Source: Parietaria judaica (Eukaryota > Streptophyta > Magnoliopsida > Rosales > Urticaceae). From it: a stretch of DNA of 64,000 nucleotides. The stretch is taken from NCBI GenBank assembly GCA_954871525.1, contig OX940868.1, positions 24,919,056 to 24,983,055 on the forward strand, written 5' to 3'. The translations under genes and the position numbers were made by a program. Within the stretch, counting starts at the first letter, position 1. Every line of letters starts with the position of its first letter. The notes below the pieces were generated by a model, which saw only the letters and a list, made by a program, of their open reading frames with translations, searched no databases and had not been told where the DNA came from. Below are positions 46,659-59,487 of this stretch, piece after piece.

Positions 46659-47480
46659 AAAATGACCGCGTCTGTATGTACTCATTCTAAGATTTAGGTT
46701 GTTAGATCTTATGTAAACACATGCAATTGTTTAGGACGCAATATCCAAGTATGAAATTGCCAAGTGTCATCGTCTTTGATCAGCAAGTACGTAAAACAAG
46801 ACAATTCAAGCTCTTTTGGAAAGAGTTTAACACTCAAAGGTGTTCGGGAAATAATACGATATCGATTTAAAGTAGAGGTAAGCTATTTCAAGGCTTAGAA
46901 ATGACAGAATATGAAAAAATAAATCTTCCCTTAAAAATCCCTAACCGGGTTTTTGAGAATACCGTAATTAATATTTTAATCATATCTCTGGCTCTTGATG
47001 TTATTGGGCTTTGGTCGTTGAGCCCGGCCCATCACTGGCGATGTTGCTCCGAACCACTACTACAAGCTTCAACGCCTCACTTCATCTAAGCACGTTTGGT
47101 TTCTTTTCCTTTTTCTTTTTTCTTTTTATAGTGTTTTGGGTGAGTCACGATATTATTGGGAGAGAACTGAGAAGAGAAGCTGTTGTCGTTATTTTGTCTC
47201 TTTTTTTCACTTTAGTCCCTTGATTTTGATTCTTCGCAATTTGCATCTTGACATCTTATTGCATTTTGACCCTTTTTGTTGATTTATTTGCTTTTTTCAC
47301 ACTACACGCGTGGACACATATATAGCTCAATTCTGACATAGTAATATGTCAATGAATATCTTTAATTTGTTAGAATAATTAGACCCCATCAACAGCTGGA
47401 ATAATATTTTAACGGTTTTGAAATCTGTTTTGCGAGTAATACTCGTTGACATTACCTTAAAATGTTAATTTTCTTTTACA

Positions 47481-48292
47481 GCTAGAAAAAAAATCACATG
47501 CATTTATTCCCAAAAAAATTTCCATATTTGATAGCAAATCAGTTAAAGAATTTGAACGTGGCTAAGTTTAAGGGATACATCCACTTAATTTTGGAGTTAA
47601 TTCGTAAAATCTGGTGGAATTATACGCGTGCTCTGGTGGATTTATTTTTAGTTTATTTACACCCTAAAACAACAACAAAAAATTATCATAAAACATGGAT
47701 TAATGTCATAATTAGTTAAAAGGTAATATAAGAAAGAATTTGAGTTTAAAATGTCACGTCTGTAAAAATGACTATTTCGCAAAGAAAATAAAAAATATGG
47801 CTGAAATTGCAATCACAATGTTTCAAATTAGCTATTGCCTTCAATTTCTCTAATAATTTTAATTTTTGAAATAAAAAATAATAATTTATAGTAAACCTTT
47901 TTGTTAAATATAATGGCGATGAGCCATTTACGCCACTTAACGGAGGATTATTTGTGTCATTAACTCTTAAACTAACTAGAAAGTCCAAAGCAATTATAAT
48001 GTACAACGCAAAAACTATGTATAATATCATTGTTAAACCTAGGCTCAAATGCTCAAAACTATGCAACACTTTTCAAACTTATATTAATCATCTCATGGAC
48101 AAGATATTTATGCGAGTGTTCGGCCACCACAAGAAAACGGTTTCCTCCCCGGCGCAACTCCAGAAACAATGTCCTGTACCGGCACGAACATAATGCATTG
48201 CGGGGAGAAAACGGCCCATGCACATAGCAACAAACAAAGGACTTGATTATGATCTTTAAACAAAATACACTATAAAAGATAATCCTCTCTCT
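47481..48292. other. Spacer and SAUR 3' flank
   Basis: AT-rich. A GC-richer patch at 48110-48220 (ccccggcgcaactccag; gcattgcggggagaaaac) has no clear frame and may lie in the SAUR 3' region or be a foreign fragment. Confidence 0.45.
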
Positions 48293-48541
48293 CTATACAA
48301 TACTCTTCCTTACGACCTTCACAAAAGCGGATTGATCGCAGGGAATGACTATGCCTTGAGAATAGTCAAAGTCGTACTCTTCTGCGGCTTTGTCAAGCAG
48401 CTTCTGAAACCTTGACTTCTTGAGATACGACAATGGAACCACGAATCTCTGAAGCTCTTTTCCCACGTACACCACGAAGTGCCCTTTTGGTGTACTCGTG
48501 ATCGTCACTGCCTTCTTTATGATGAGCCTGTTTCTTCCCAT
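48293..48541 (-). CDS. SAUR (small auxin-up RNA) protein
   Basis: 82 aa, single exon, ATG at 48541. Contains the SAUR core GHFVVYVGKELQRFVVPLSY, FQKLLDKAAEEYDFDYSQG and IVIPCDQSAF. The length fits the short SAUR subgroup. SAURs inhibit PP2C.D phosphatases and so activate plasma-membrane H+-ATPases in auxin-driven cell expansion. The usual conserved parts are present and no break is visible. No canonical TGTCTC auxin element was noticed in the ~150 bp upstream. Confidence 0.95.
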   Translation of the reverse strand: MGRNRLIIKKAVTITSTPKGHFVVYVGKELQRFVVPLSYLKKSRFQKLLDKAAEEYDFDYSQGIVIPCDQSAFVKVVRKSIV

Positions 48542-49509
48542 TTACCATTTTTGGAGAAGGAATAGTGATCAAAATATGATGAGAGACTGAATGTTTCTAG
48601 GTTTCTGATCAAAAGTGGAGTACACTGGCTAGGTTTATATATGTACTTTCTATACAGCTATGTTGTACTGATCATCAAAGTAGTGGGATGTTTCTTGATA
48701 TTTTCTAAGATGTATAATTCAAGACATCTTTCAATATTGCTATAATAAGCAAGCAAAACGTGGATATATATGATCGATCGTGGTTCTCGGGAAGAAAGAG
48801 TCTTACTTGTGTGGACGGTTTTGTTTGCTAGTTGATAAATGATAAATATACATATCAATATATATGTGGATTATAATTTATAATGAAGAAGCGTTGAGCA
48901 TCATGTTGTATTATATTATATTATTATATTATATATATATATAGTGATGAACTTTTGGGTGATAAAAATTTAACATGTTTATAAATTCAATCCATGCCTC
49001 TCTTTCTGTCTCCACATGCCATAATAGCAAAAATTGAAACAAGATTCGACAATCCTGATAACAAATTTCACTAAAGATTTACAAATATATATGATTAACT
49101 AAAAGAAAGATGATGCAATATTAGATCAGGGATAAGCAGTTTAGAGTAATTCATTATTTAGAGCAATAGTGATCGATGCAGCGGGCGAAACAAGAACAAG
49201 CTTGGTTGTTGATTCGTGAACGAATATACGACTTGAAACGGTTACACGCACCTATTGATTTGTGCACAGTTAAATACTGGGATTTGAGCATCAAATTGGG
49301 TCCTCTCCCGAATTTGTAGATTTTGCATTTGGTATACGACAAAAAATGAGTGAATTATGACAAAAATACGAAATATTTTTACACATCACATCTTTCATGT
49401 TTTTGGCATAACTCATCGCAAATCTTGCATTTTGGTTATACAATAATGTTGGGTACTTGGGTTTATTATGGGACTAAATAAGCTTCAAAATTTCGGTCTG
49501 CAAAAGTGT

Positions 49510-50331
49510 TTATTGTATGGATGGTGGGGCAAGAAGCTACGTGCATCGTCAGCTGCATGCAATATTCAAGTTAACGCGTGATTATGACTTGACCTAACAT
49601 GCACAGCAATAGACTCTGATATGATCTAACATCAGTATTTATCTTTTTGTAGAGAGACTTGAAAAACTATGTCTGTAATTGCACATAGAGCAAGTTGCGC
49701 ATGGATTGTTACTTGAGGCTTGAGCCCATTGATCTAATCGATCCGCGTTGCACTCATGATGGTAACCGGAGAGGTGTTCTCACGTTTCAAGATGTGTGCC
49801 CACAAGTGTCCCAAGAAGCGTATCGCTTAAGGCTCAAACTTTGATGGACCGTATCGTTTGACTCGAGTGTTCGATTTGAAAATACAGTGACGCTGATACT
49901 TATTTCCAAGGTTCAAAAATATTTTGTTTTAGCGTGCTGAACGCACTTTTTATGTTTGTGTTAGACTTCATTTATTATATCACTTTGTTTATTATATCAC
50001 TTTGGGTGGCTTTATTTTAAGAGGCCTGATAATAAATTTGATAAGGCTTTAAAATATGAATGAAAACCTATAGTTTTTTTTAATAGAATATTCTCGATAG
50101 GGCTTTAAATTTGATGCTCAAAACTGGTATTTATGCGTGAATCATTTGCTCATCGATGCTTAAAATTTAGTTTTCACGACCGAATCAATAAGTAAAAGTT
50201 CATCTATCGAAGATATAATTCGTGCGTCGAATCAATTAGTTACATGTGTGTAATTGCATTTAGAACTCGTTATATGGAATATACATCTAATAAATTTCGT
50301 GGCTCTACGCCTCTAGTTACCGTACAGTGGT

Positions 50332-50372
<41 letters not shown>

Positions 50373-50600
50373 ACTAGTTAACTTTTTTTCTTTTCTATTG
50401 GCTGTATTTCAGTATAATGGTGGAGCACGAAGCTATATATATATGCATTAGAGTGTTATTGTTATATATACTGTGTTGAATAGCTATTTGATGCGTGACA
50501 AAATATGTACGACATGACCTAACGTGCATGGCATAGATTGTGATATGACCAAACACGATTAATAATTATTGGAGTTTTCGAAGAAAGACGTGACCATGTG
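49510..50600. repeat. Diverged direct-repeat pair ~900 bp apart
   Basis: Block 1 (49510-49680: tggtggggcaagaagctacg, gacttgacctaacatgcaca, gatatgatctaacat) matches block 2 (50410-50600: tggtggagcacgaagctata, gacatgacctaacgtgcatg, gatatgaccaaacac) in the same order. This is a decayed segmental duplication upstream of the SAUR gene. Confidence 0.55.
50334..50369. repeat. (AT)n microsatellite
   Basis: Eighteen uninterrupted AT units. Confidence 0.9.
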
Positions 50601-51001
50601 AAACTCAATATTACAAGCAGTACATACTTATTTAAATTCAGAGATTATATGGCTTTATACAAATGTATGATCATTGTCTTTTGTCGGCCATGGCTGAACC
50701 ACTGGTTATCAAACTTTATGATAATTTAATGTACAAGGTTCTCATGCTTGATCTCATTTATTAGTTTCTGAAATTCGTGTACGCAAGCAGTGGCGGATCC
50801 AGAATTTTGAATACGTTTTTTTTTTTTTTTACTGATACTAAAATCGAATAATATTTTTTAAAAGAATAAAAAGATTATGATTTATGAAATCCTAAATTAT
50901 ATGAAATACAAGCCGAAATTTATATAATTATGATTCTAAATAGTAAATATATTATTAGATAATATGTAGTGATTTTTAATACATCATTTTCAATAACCTA
51001 T

Positions 51002-51080
51002 GGTGGCGTTTGGAAATATACCATGGGTATCTTTTGCCAAAAGGCAAAATGGTTTTTGGAAATGATTCCAAACGCCCCCT
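51002..51080. repeat. Short MITE-like palindrome
   Basis: GGTGGCGTTTGGAA at the left and TTCCAAACGCCCCC at the right enclose ttttgccaaaaggcaaaa, itself palindromic. It is non-coding. Confidence 0.5.
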
Positions 51081-51674
51081 ATGTGTTATTAGAATTTAGA
51101 ACAATAACACAAATGTTGACTTGCTAATTGCTATCACCTTATCGTAGCTTCATTTTATTTATTTATATATTTTATTTTATTGTAGTACTTTTTAACATGT
51201 AAAAGTGATTAAGCTATAGAAAGTTAGAAACGTTAATATTTGTCATTGTTAAAAAAAATATAAAGATTTAAATATGAATCATTATTACGCTGCCCAATGA
51301 TAAAGTTGTCAGCCAAACATCAATCGCCATTAACCCCAACACATTAATAAATAAATAAAAAAATTAAAATCATCAAAGTTCATCTTCTCAGTCAAATACC
51401 CAGAAAAACAAAAAGCTTAAAGCAATTTCAACTTGGATCTTGGGGGGCTGTTAAGCTGGGTTGCGAACAAAATATATTTGCTTTAATGAACATTCATTCT
51501 TCTCTATATATCCTTCCAAGTTTAATATATTGGACCTCAAAAATAACATCTTTCCTCCTAGCTACAAAAACCAAACTTGAAAGGCCAAAACGGCGACAAA
51601 ACCCCTCGAAATCTCTCCCGCTAAATGACCTGTTAGTTTAGAATAAGCTCACGGCGGATCACAATCCACGGAAA

Positions 51675-54600
51675 TTACCTACGCCATTCCCACAAAACGT
51701 TGTACTTATGTTCCGACTCGCCGGCTTTCAGAAATTCAGTTCCTAATTCCAAACTTGTTCCTTTTCTGAACACAGCAATCTGGGAAGCGAAACCCGGTTC
51801 CAAATCCCCGGACCCGCCAACTCCACTAAACTCAACGCTGTAATTGTGCTTCGTGGCTAATTGGGTGGCCCAGCAGTTGAATTGCTCTCTCGTCCACTCG
51901 AATTTATGATCGTGATTTCGGAATTTGCAGGCTTGGGATTGGTTCTTGTCATCTTGATCCTCTTCTGGGCTTGAGAGAGCAGATTTTTGGAGTATAACGT
52001 TGTATTCGTAGTTCGGAGTGGAAACTATGAGAATTTTCGGGCAAAAGTAGCTCAACATAGCATTTCCACACAGCCACGCTAGATCTTCGTCCATGTGCTC
52101 AATCACCTATTTGAAAAATAATTCAATACAATCTTAATGATTGATAAACACGCCAATAGATTTTCCGAAAAGTTAAGCAAAAGGTGTTTATGTGACACTT
52201 TCATGAGAGTTCTTGAAAAAATTAACAAAATCAAAAGAGCAAAATGGCCCGAGAATAAGAAGGATTAGCCAATCAACTTTTTTTTACTGGAAGGATTACC
52301 TCTAAACAGGTGCCGATATCAAACCCACGCAATCGTGAATCAAATTCCGTGATGGAGCCGTCATACAGAACTGCAGATTTAATGCCTTCGTTTGCGTTTA
52401 GTTTCGAATGGAGCACCTATAGAGAAAATGGAGATATATGGCTAAGTAAAGTCGCAACAAAAGACTCCGGTGAAAATACAAGTGTATCTTTGATGACTAC
52501 GAAAAAAATTATGAAAGAAAAAGAAAGGAAATTAAGATTCAAATGAGAAAGCGTTAAATAAATCAAATAGGTGCAAATAAAAATATCTTACTTTCGCTGC
52601 ACGAATCAGGCCCTTCTGGGAGATATCAACCCCCACAACTTTTTCAAGAGAAGACTGGTAGTTCAATAAAGATTCCAGCAAACTTCCCGAGCCACATCCG
52701 AAATCAACCTGCCAAAACCAAAGAACGACAAGACTGGTCTCGTTAATGGTGATTATGGATAGTTTTCAGTTCTGATTTTTCTTTTCACATTATCGATTAT
52801 GCAGATGAACCTACTCTAAAGACGGGAATAAACGAAAAGGAAATCAACAACGATTTCAGCATTAATCCCGATTTGACATTCTCGGAACATTTCTAATGCA
52901 TGACGAAGTGTAAAGGGAAGAAGGAAATAACGCTTTACCAAATTAGTAGCACGAGATTGTTTGATGTGTTGTAATGCGTACTCCACACGCTGCTTTGAAA
53001 GCGGTGGGCTGAATAGAGCTTGTTCCATTCTCTCCTCCATCGGTTCTGTAACACGGAGCAGCGTTATGGTGTACCTCAATCGGCACTCACCTGCACACAC
53101 AAAAATACCAATTATTCAAAGAAAATCTTACCCACGGAATTCTTCAAGCCTCATATATATGGATAAAGGATAAGAGATAAGAGAACGATAAAAGAGGTCA
53201 TTGTTCGAATAATGACGAAATTAATCGACATATCCGAGCTTGCAATCCTAAAAATAAGAGGAATCGTTCACAAAGAACTCCATGTTCAAACTTTAAAGCA
53301 ACATTGTGTGCATTTTAACTTGACGTGGAAGCAAGAGAAACTCACTTTTTGATGATAACAATGAAAGAATGCTCTCAGAATCATCAGCAACGGCCATAAC
53401 GCAACCATGAGAGGGTAAATCCGTGCACAAAAAGGCGGACTGCCCAACAGTCATTTGCACTACAGCTTCTTCGAGCTGTGAAATTACTGATCCGCACCCA
53501 ATCTCAAACTCAAAATCCTCATTGCTTTCAAGAACTTCTTCTGTAACGTCACTTCCGTTGATCAAAGTCACAGTACAGCTGACACACGTTAGAGAGCCGT
53601 TCGATGGAGAGACCCCAGAATCTGGACCACATATTTCCAGAGAAGACATCTCCAATTCCGAAGTAGTATACAAATTACAGAATCTAACAGATTGGTAAAG
53701 TCCAAACGCCTTCCGAAACATTTCACAACAGAATTTAATGTCACCGCTCTCCAGTTTCTCAATCTGCTTATCCAGATTCTTGAAATAAGCATCTAACCAC
53801 AAAAGTACTATCAGAGAGACATTCTGGATGGAATCACTTTGTTTTTTAAATGATTTTTTCGGTGAACACTCGATAATCAATTCGTGAAACTTCGAATAGA
53901 TCTTTAGTTCGCATTGAAAGGAGCCGAGCGACTCTGCTGTGTCCTTAACACTGCCATTTGAGACCCGTGTCTCCTCCACGGCCGAGTCTGCCACCTTTAA
54001 CTTTTTGTGGGCCCCAGATTTCTCCGAGAGGGCCTCGGAAGTGCTAGCGGTAGTAAAAACGGGCTCTGACAGACGGTGCTGACGGCAGAAAGTAGCAAGG
54101 ATATCTCTGGGAAGAGAGCCTCTCCAATTCGCTTTGGTCGTAAAAGCGAGAGGCAGTTCAGCTGCAAGTATAGCTCCTCTAGAGAGCTTGTAAATTCCAC
54201 TAGGAACCTTGTTCAGAAGCATCCTGTCATAAACAATTTAATGTCGTGTCAATAAATAACCGTAATTCCAAAAATCCGACGTAATGGCGTTCCTCAAGAT
54301 TGTATTATTTTGTAGAATATAACCTCTTTAATTATTTGTTTAGATGATGTCCTTTAAATCCTTATAAGTGTGAGTCACACTGTGTGACCCCTTATATTAG
54401 GAATTGTTTTACGCTTGTAAAGTTATAAGTAATTCGGTTGACTTACTAAAGACAGAGCCATGCACCACAAGCACAGGCCCGACTCAAACCAAAGAGCCAA
54501 GAGCCACATGCCTAGGCTTTGGCAAATGTCATATGTTTTTTAAATTAATTAGGTCTTTTAGTTACTTGGTTATTAGTTAATTATGTTTATTTCTGTTTTT

Positions 54601-56755
54601 ATCCTTGGTATGGCCTAGCTATAATCCGGTCATTTCTCTATTTACGGAGGATCATTATCCTTTGTCTCCCAACTTCCCAATGTCGAATCATAATCTTATG
54701 CAGCATAGTCGAAAAGGAAACATAACGAGAGGTAGAAATACCTGAAATAAGATTGCCTGTTCAAGTTTTCATGGAAGATATCCTTCGATTTCCAAGTGTA
54801 TCCAATAGATGCGAAAATTGCATCACCGTATATATCCTCGCCGGACAAGTAACTTGCTCTTGCATTATAAGATCTATCTGTATGAATAACTTCTTCTGTA
54901 CTTGAAAGACTGGAGGGTATTTCCGACATATATGATTCTGAAGCCGGAAAATACAGCCTTGCCTCAGAAGACGATCTACCAACTGGCCTGCAAACAACAT
55001 GCACAATTACTAAAATGCATACTATCAAACACTGGGGTAAAGGTTTCATACTGGAAACCGATTAGACAGAAATCGGAAACTGGAATATCCAGATTTTGAG
55101 TAAAAAAACCACATAACCGGATCTTTATTGGTTCCAGTTTTGGTCCACTTTGAAATCCGGTAACTGTTTTCTAATGATTTAGAAAATTTAGCTTTTTCGT
55201 TTCTTTATTATTTGTTATTAATATAGATTTAGAGTTATGTTCTAGTTGGACAAGCGATATCCAATTTTTTGATTTGGAGTATTAAGTGTGAACAATGGAT
55301 AACTGCAAATGATATCATAATATTTTGATCTATATTTTTTTTTATTAAAGTTATTTTTTTATATTAAAACCAGTATTTTATCAGTACCTTTTTCAAAGCT
55401 TATTACCGGTTTCGGTTTTTAAATGTTTAAAAATAAGAACAGATTACCAATTTCACCCCTAATAGACGCAAGTAGTAATTCTTCCGCCCACCTTGTTATT
55501 AGAAGCTTGGAAGCATTCCCCAAACTCAGTTTATCAGCAACAGCATCTAAGTAGTATCCCTTGGAAATATCGAGGTTGACCACGCCAATGTCTTTTTCGT
55601 CCAAAAACGGTATATAAACTGCTTCAACCATACCACTTTCTGTGGAGATACTCTGTTCCATACAAGAATCTATAATTTCAAGAGGGTAACTGTCTTGCCT
55701 CCTTATCCAAAGCTGATCCTCAGAAGTCACGAGAGTTCCCGATAATTGACCGGCGGCTTTAATAACGTAAGAAATGACCTTATGTGGATTTTTCTCCACC
55801 TTGGGATCGATTAGTTTACTTAAACTTGAAACTTTAGAGTCAAGGGCAACGATGACTGAAGCAGGGATACAGCCGTAATTATCACTTTCTCTCCGCAACG
55901 TTGCTGCTAGGTGACCGCTTAGCGGATTAAGAGAAGTAAGGAACTGCAAAATTGACACAAAAGTAAACAAAATTATAATATATACATTTGGAGGTTTTAA
56001 GAAGAAAAAGATAGATTATAACTAGTAACTACAAACGAAATATCAGAGCTTATCACATTCTTCTCCAAGCAAAAACGAGTGTAGATGAACATATCTGGTT
56101 AGGAAAACCAACCTCATCCGAAAACAGATACTTGACACGGCCCACTAAAGCCTCCCATGGATCTTGATCCGTCAGATTACTTGACGTAGGATCAATGCCA
56201 AGCTGCATTTGACACGATGGATATCAATATGAATTGAAAATTCTGTAAATATAGCTGGTTAAAATAGAATTTATCATGAATCGCCTATTATTGTTGTGAT
56301 TATAGATATACCATTCCCTAGATTAGAGATATTTTAGCACATTTTTAGGATATATTTATTAATGGTACTCGGGCTAATGGAATACTAATTCAGGAACACT
56401 CGGACAGAAATCGAAAGAACCACTTGAAGCAGTCTCTAAATCCTTGACATTTGAAAATTTGATGAGCCTAAAGAACAAGATGATAAAAGAAACAAACCTT
56501 TTGTAATGCCAACTCAGCAGCAGATTGCTCAGCCTCCTTCTTCTTTTTGAAGATTCCCGAGACAACTAAAATATCAGGAAGCTGCAAAGAGCAGCGATAC
56601 AGGCAAGGGCCTTTCTGTGAAATAGCCAACCCCGGGCATTCATTTTGAGAAGATCCATGCACTTCCTCTATCACATAGGAAGCCTTGGTTCCAAATTTTT
56701 GATGAATTATAGCTTTCGGCGTGAGGGACGTCTTTCTCGTCACAACGGCTTCCAT
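51675..56755 (-). CDS. HEN1: HEN1 small-RNA 2'-O-methyltransferase
   Basis: Methylates the 3'-terminal ribose of miRNA and siRNA duplexes and protects them from uridylation and decay. Coding exons: 56755-56498, 56202-56113, 55943-55492, 54987-54742, 54223-53346, 53090-52939, 52708-52592, 52416-52300, 52106-51675; all joins in phase, 913 aa (Arabidopsis HEN1 is of similar size). A 5' UTR intron runs 57338-56761. The first exon holds a dsRNA-binding domain (KAIIHQKFGTKASYVIEE.. KKKKEAEQSAAELALQK). The long exon has an FKBP-like segment (EDFEFEIGCGSVISQLEEAV). The C-terminal Rossmann domain has VDFGCGSGSLLESLL, VVGVDIS and VIEHMDED, the Glu-Glu-His metal site, with the last His in FRNHDHKFEWTREQF. 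All catalytic residues are present. The third coding intron carries a MITE-like insertion. Confidence 0.95.
55032..55461. mobile_element. MITE-like insertion in a HEN1 intron
   Basis: The right end TTTCACCCCTA (reverse complement TAGGGGTGAAAT) equals the hAT-MITE terminus seen at 62791. The left end CTGGGGTAAAGG is a degraded partner. The inside has the same ccggtt/ggaaaccg wording as the other MITEs. No target duplication was found. It begins ~30 bases after the exon's donor site. Confidence 0.5.
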
Positions 56756-57420
56756 TGTACCTAGTTAAATAGATTACGATTTTTTTTGAATTAATGTGTC
56801 GAGAGTGAAGACTGAGTGCAGCGATAACGCAACAAATGTTAACTTCGAGTATCGTTCGAGCTCTATCTCCCGACGAAAGAGAAACTTGTATAACATGGAA
56901 TATTCATTTCGAAGAACTAAAGTTGCGAACTTTCATTATATCTAGCATCATCAGGTTCACATATTGTTCAAAACCCTTCATCCAAACAGATTTAAACTAC
57001 CATTTTCTCAGTATTAACAAAAAATTCATTTCATTTCATTTCATTCTGAAAGAGTAAAGTTTGATCACCAAACTAAAAGACGACGACTTTCTCACTGATA
57101 AACAATGGGAAATTCCAAAAAGATTGAGCAAAACCCACTTGGAGAAAAGCAAAAAGATCGCAAGAACCCAGTGAATTTCGCACTCCAAGTGACTGAAGAA
57201 GTACACGATTCGAACATCCACTTCTTCATCAACAATGGAGGCAGAAATTGAAGCCGAAGCTCATCGAAATGAAGAAAAAGAAAGAAACCCATTGAAGAAG
57301 GAAGAGCGACGACGATGAAGCGAAGGAAAAGACGGTACCTTTGTGCATTGATTGCTGGTTCGTTCGTTGGTTCCTCGTACACTGATTTGTCTGTGAAAGA
57401 GACAGCGTTATGGGGAGTTG
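56756..57420 (-). promoter_or_regulatory. HEN1 5' UTR with intron
   Basis: A donor CAAAG|gtaccg at 57339/57338 and an acceptor actag|GTACAATGG at 56761/56760 define a 578-bp leader intron ending five bases before the ATG. The first UTR exon starts somewhere near 57400-57420. The exact start is inferred. Confidence 0.55.
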
Positions 57421-59324
57421 AGTATTAACTCATGCACATTCCATTATTTATTGTTCTTCTCTTCTCTTACAAGTCACGCTCTTCTTTAAGGACTAAAGAG
57501 TCAAGATCTTTCAACTTCTACAATCAGCGTTCAATAATTTAACTTCAGGGCCTAAAAAACTTTCTAAATACCTCACATTCACAAGCATGGGCCAAGCTCT
57601 TTTCAAAGTAACTTTAGTACTTCAAAATCTTAATGCTTTGAGAAATTAAAAATTTTAAAACCAAAAACTCTAGTACTTCTACCGCAATATGTTAAAGCTT
57701 TGAGAAATGAATAACCCTAGAATTATAAATTTATAATGATGGGCCTATTTGGCACAGTTTATTTTTGAAAAAAAAAAAATTATTTATACTTTCAGTTTAA
57801 GAGAAAAATTGTTTTTTAATAAAAACTGACATGGGTTTGGTAAGTTATTCATATAACAGTTGTTGCCGATAATAAAAATTGATTTAGCGTTTCGTAAATA
57901 AATTTATTTAAGCTTAAAAGACTCGAACATAATAATAACCGTATTTTTGTTTTTAGATAAAACCAAAAACTACAATCTTAGCTTTTACAACTCATGTACA
58001 AGAATCTAAATCACTTTTGAGTTTTTTGCAAAAACAATTTACCAAACACCTGGAAAAATAGTATAGTTTATTTTAAAAACAAAAACATGACTTTTTTAGT
58101 TGAACTAAACGCAATATTTATTAAAAAAAAAAAAACGAATGCGTACCTCAAGATTTCAAATTTTAATACTTTTGCCACAAAAAAGTTAACTTCAAGAAAT
58201 TAGCCAATATGGAAATTAAAGCTCTGGCCTAGAATCACATAATATTCATCAAAACAACAACAGAATTTGAAACATTTAAAATTCTCTAAGTTTAATATTT
58301 TTTTCTCTCTTATCCTTAAATTTAAAATGTTATTTTTTACAATTAATTCCTCATACAGTTTAACTTCTCAAAAATTAGTATCCTAAATCTGCTCACAAAT
58401 TGAATTGAATTCTCATGCTTTTACCTCGTTTTTGTTTAATGTGTTTTAAATGGAAAGATGTATAAAAATGTTTTGCATAATACAGAGAACCGTACTATAA
58501 ATATTATATGACATCAAATCACAGTTTGTAAATTTCCAGCTAGAGATCCTACAAAAGTGCTCCTCATAAGTTGCATTAATCTAATACTAAATGCATACAG
58601 CTTAAAGGAATTTATACGAAATAATAAAAAATTATTCAAAACTACCCATGACAAAGTTAGAATATATGATCATATATTCCTATCTTTTCGTGGTTGAGCA
58701 TTTTTAATTAGTATATACTATCTTAGGAATTATGTAACTCATTATGATTTTGATGGAATTTGTAATTTTCCAGTTAGAAAGTCTAAAAAAGTTTGTTCCA
58801 TAAACCCGTAAAACAGAGCCATCAATTTTTCCATGTATTTAAAACCTTATAATCTATATATATATAAAAGCAAAATAAAGACAGGGTCTAAAAAGCACCG
58901 ATTTCCACCTCATTCTTTTTTCTCATTTTTTTTGAATTATTTTTAATTACCAAAAAAATTAAAATTGCATACTCCTCGCTCTCTCGCTCGTCGTGTCTTT
59001 TCTGAACTGTTTCCTCTTCGAAAGAGAGGTCGTGTCTCCTCATTCTTCCAAAGCGATTCTTCGGAGCACGTGAACGGTTATCCTCCACGAATCGATTTCT
59101 TCTCCTCCATTCATAACAATTGATTTCTCTTCTCTGTGTGATTCGATTTGAAGAATCGATGAAGCCCTCGCCTCTGACTCGACCAGCGACCCAACCCACG
59201 TTCATCGCTCTATGTCTCTCTTTGTCACTCTTCGCCGCTGCTTCCATTCCATCTATCGGGTTTAACACGAGTTCTCTCTTTCTCTCTCTGATTTGTGTAT
59301 TTTTTTTTTTTTTAGTTTGTACAA
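57421..59324. other. AT-rich spacer upstream of HEN1
   Basis: Presumed HEN1 promoter and repeat-like sequence (aaaacaatttaccaaacacc near 58040; gggcctatttggcacagttt near 57743 resembles a MITE end). The last 400 bp (58970-59324) are CT-rich and may be the leader of a + strand transcript. No certain gene. Confidence 0.4.
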
Positions 59325-59487
59325 ATGCATGGTCCGATTGAGCCGAAATTGGTTACGGGTCCCAAACGACTCCTATCGGGCATGCGAATCCTTTCCCGGA
59401 GACTATCCGACACCTCTTCCATCGGCCAGCGCAAGTCCGACCCTCGACATCCACTCATCTCCAACGCCTACCTCTCGCTCAGCAATG
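59325..59487 (+). CDS. Unidentified first-exon-like segment
   Basis: ATG 59325 opens 54 codons (MHGPIEPKLVTGPKRLLSGM, ..SRRLSDTSSIGQRKSDPRHP, ..NAYLSLSN) and ends at a strong donor AATG|gtgagtct. The codons are GC-richer than the surroundings and a CT-rich leader precedes it. I do not recognise the protein, and I found no matching downstream exon by eye, although CT-rich exon-like patches occur at 61130-61310 and 61620-61720. It may be the 5' end of a real gene continuing past this window, a decayed gene, or a captured exon. Confidence 0.3.

Larger units (their letters stand above)
45383..47480. mobile_element. Decayed Mutator-like element with ~90-bp terminal inverted repeats
   Basis: The left arm 45383-45480 and right arm 47392-47480 (reverse complement) share TGTAAAAG, AACATTTTAAGGTAATGTCA, ACGAGTA and AATATTATTCCAGCTGT. 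The interior carries a MuDR-like coding relic (46479-46658) and a 146-bp tandem duplication. The outermost base and target duplication could not be fixed. No intact transposase remains. Confidence 0.75.
48542..51674. other. Spacer between SAUR and HEN1
   Basis: Over 3 kb without a supported gene. A 62-codon minus-strand frame at 49154-49342 has several cysteines but no signal peptide or known motif. Contains the direct-repeat pair, a (TA)n run and a short MITE-like palindrome listed separately. Near 50790 the phrase agtggcggatccagaatttt resembles the end of a dispersed hAT-type repeat. Confidence 0.5.

Noticed and set aside
49154..49342. Cysteine-containing 62-codon frame, considered as a secreted peptide (RALF or defensin-like)
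   Set aside because: No signal peptide and the cysteine spacing fits no family I know.
55457..55491. Extending HEN1 coding exon 3 to the donor in the MITE end
   Set aside because: Phase does not fit the normal acceptor, and the donor at 55492 gives an in-phase join without it. Kept as a possible isoform only.
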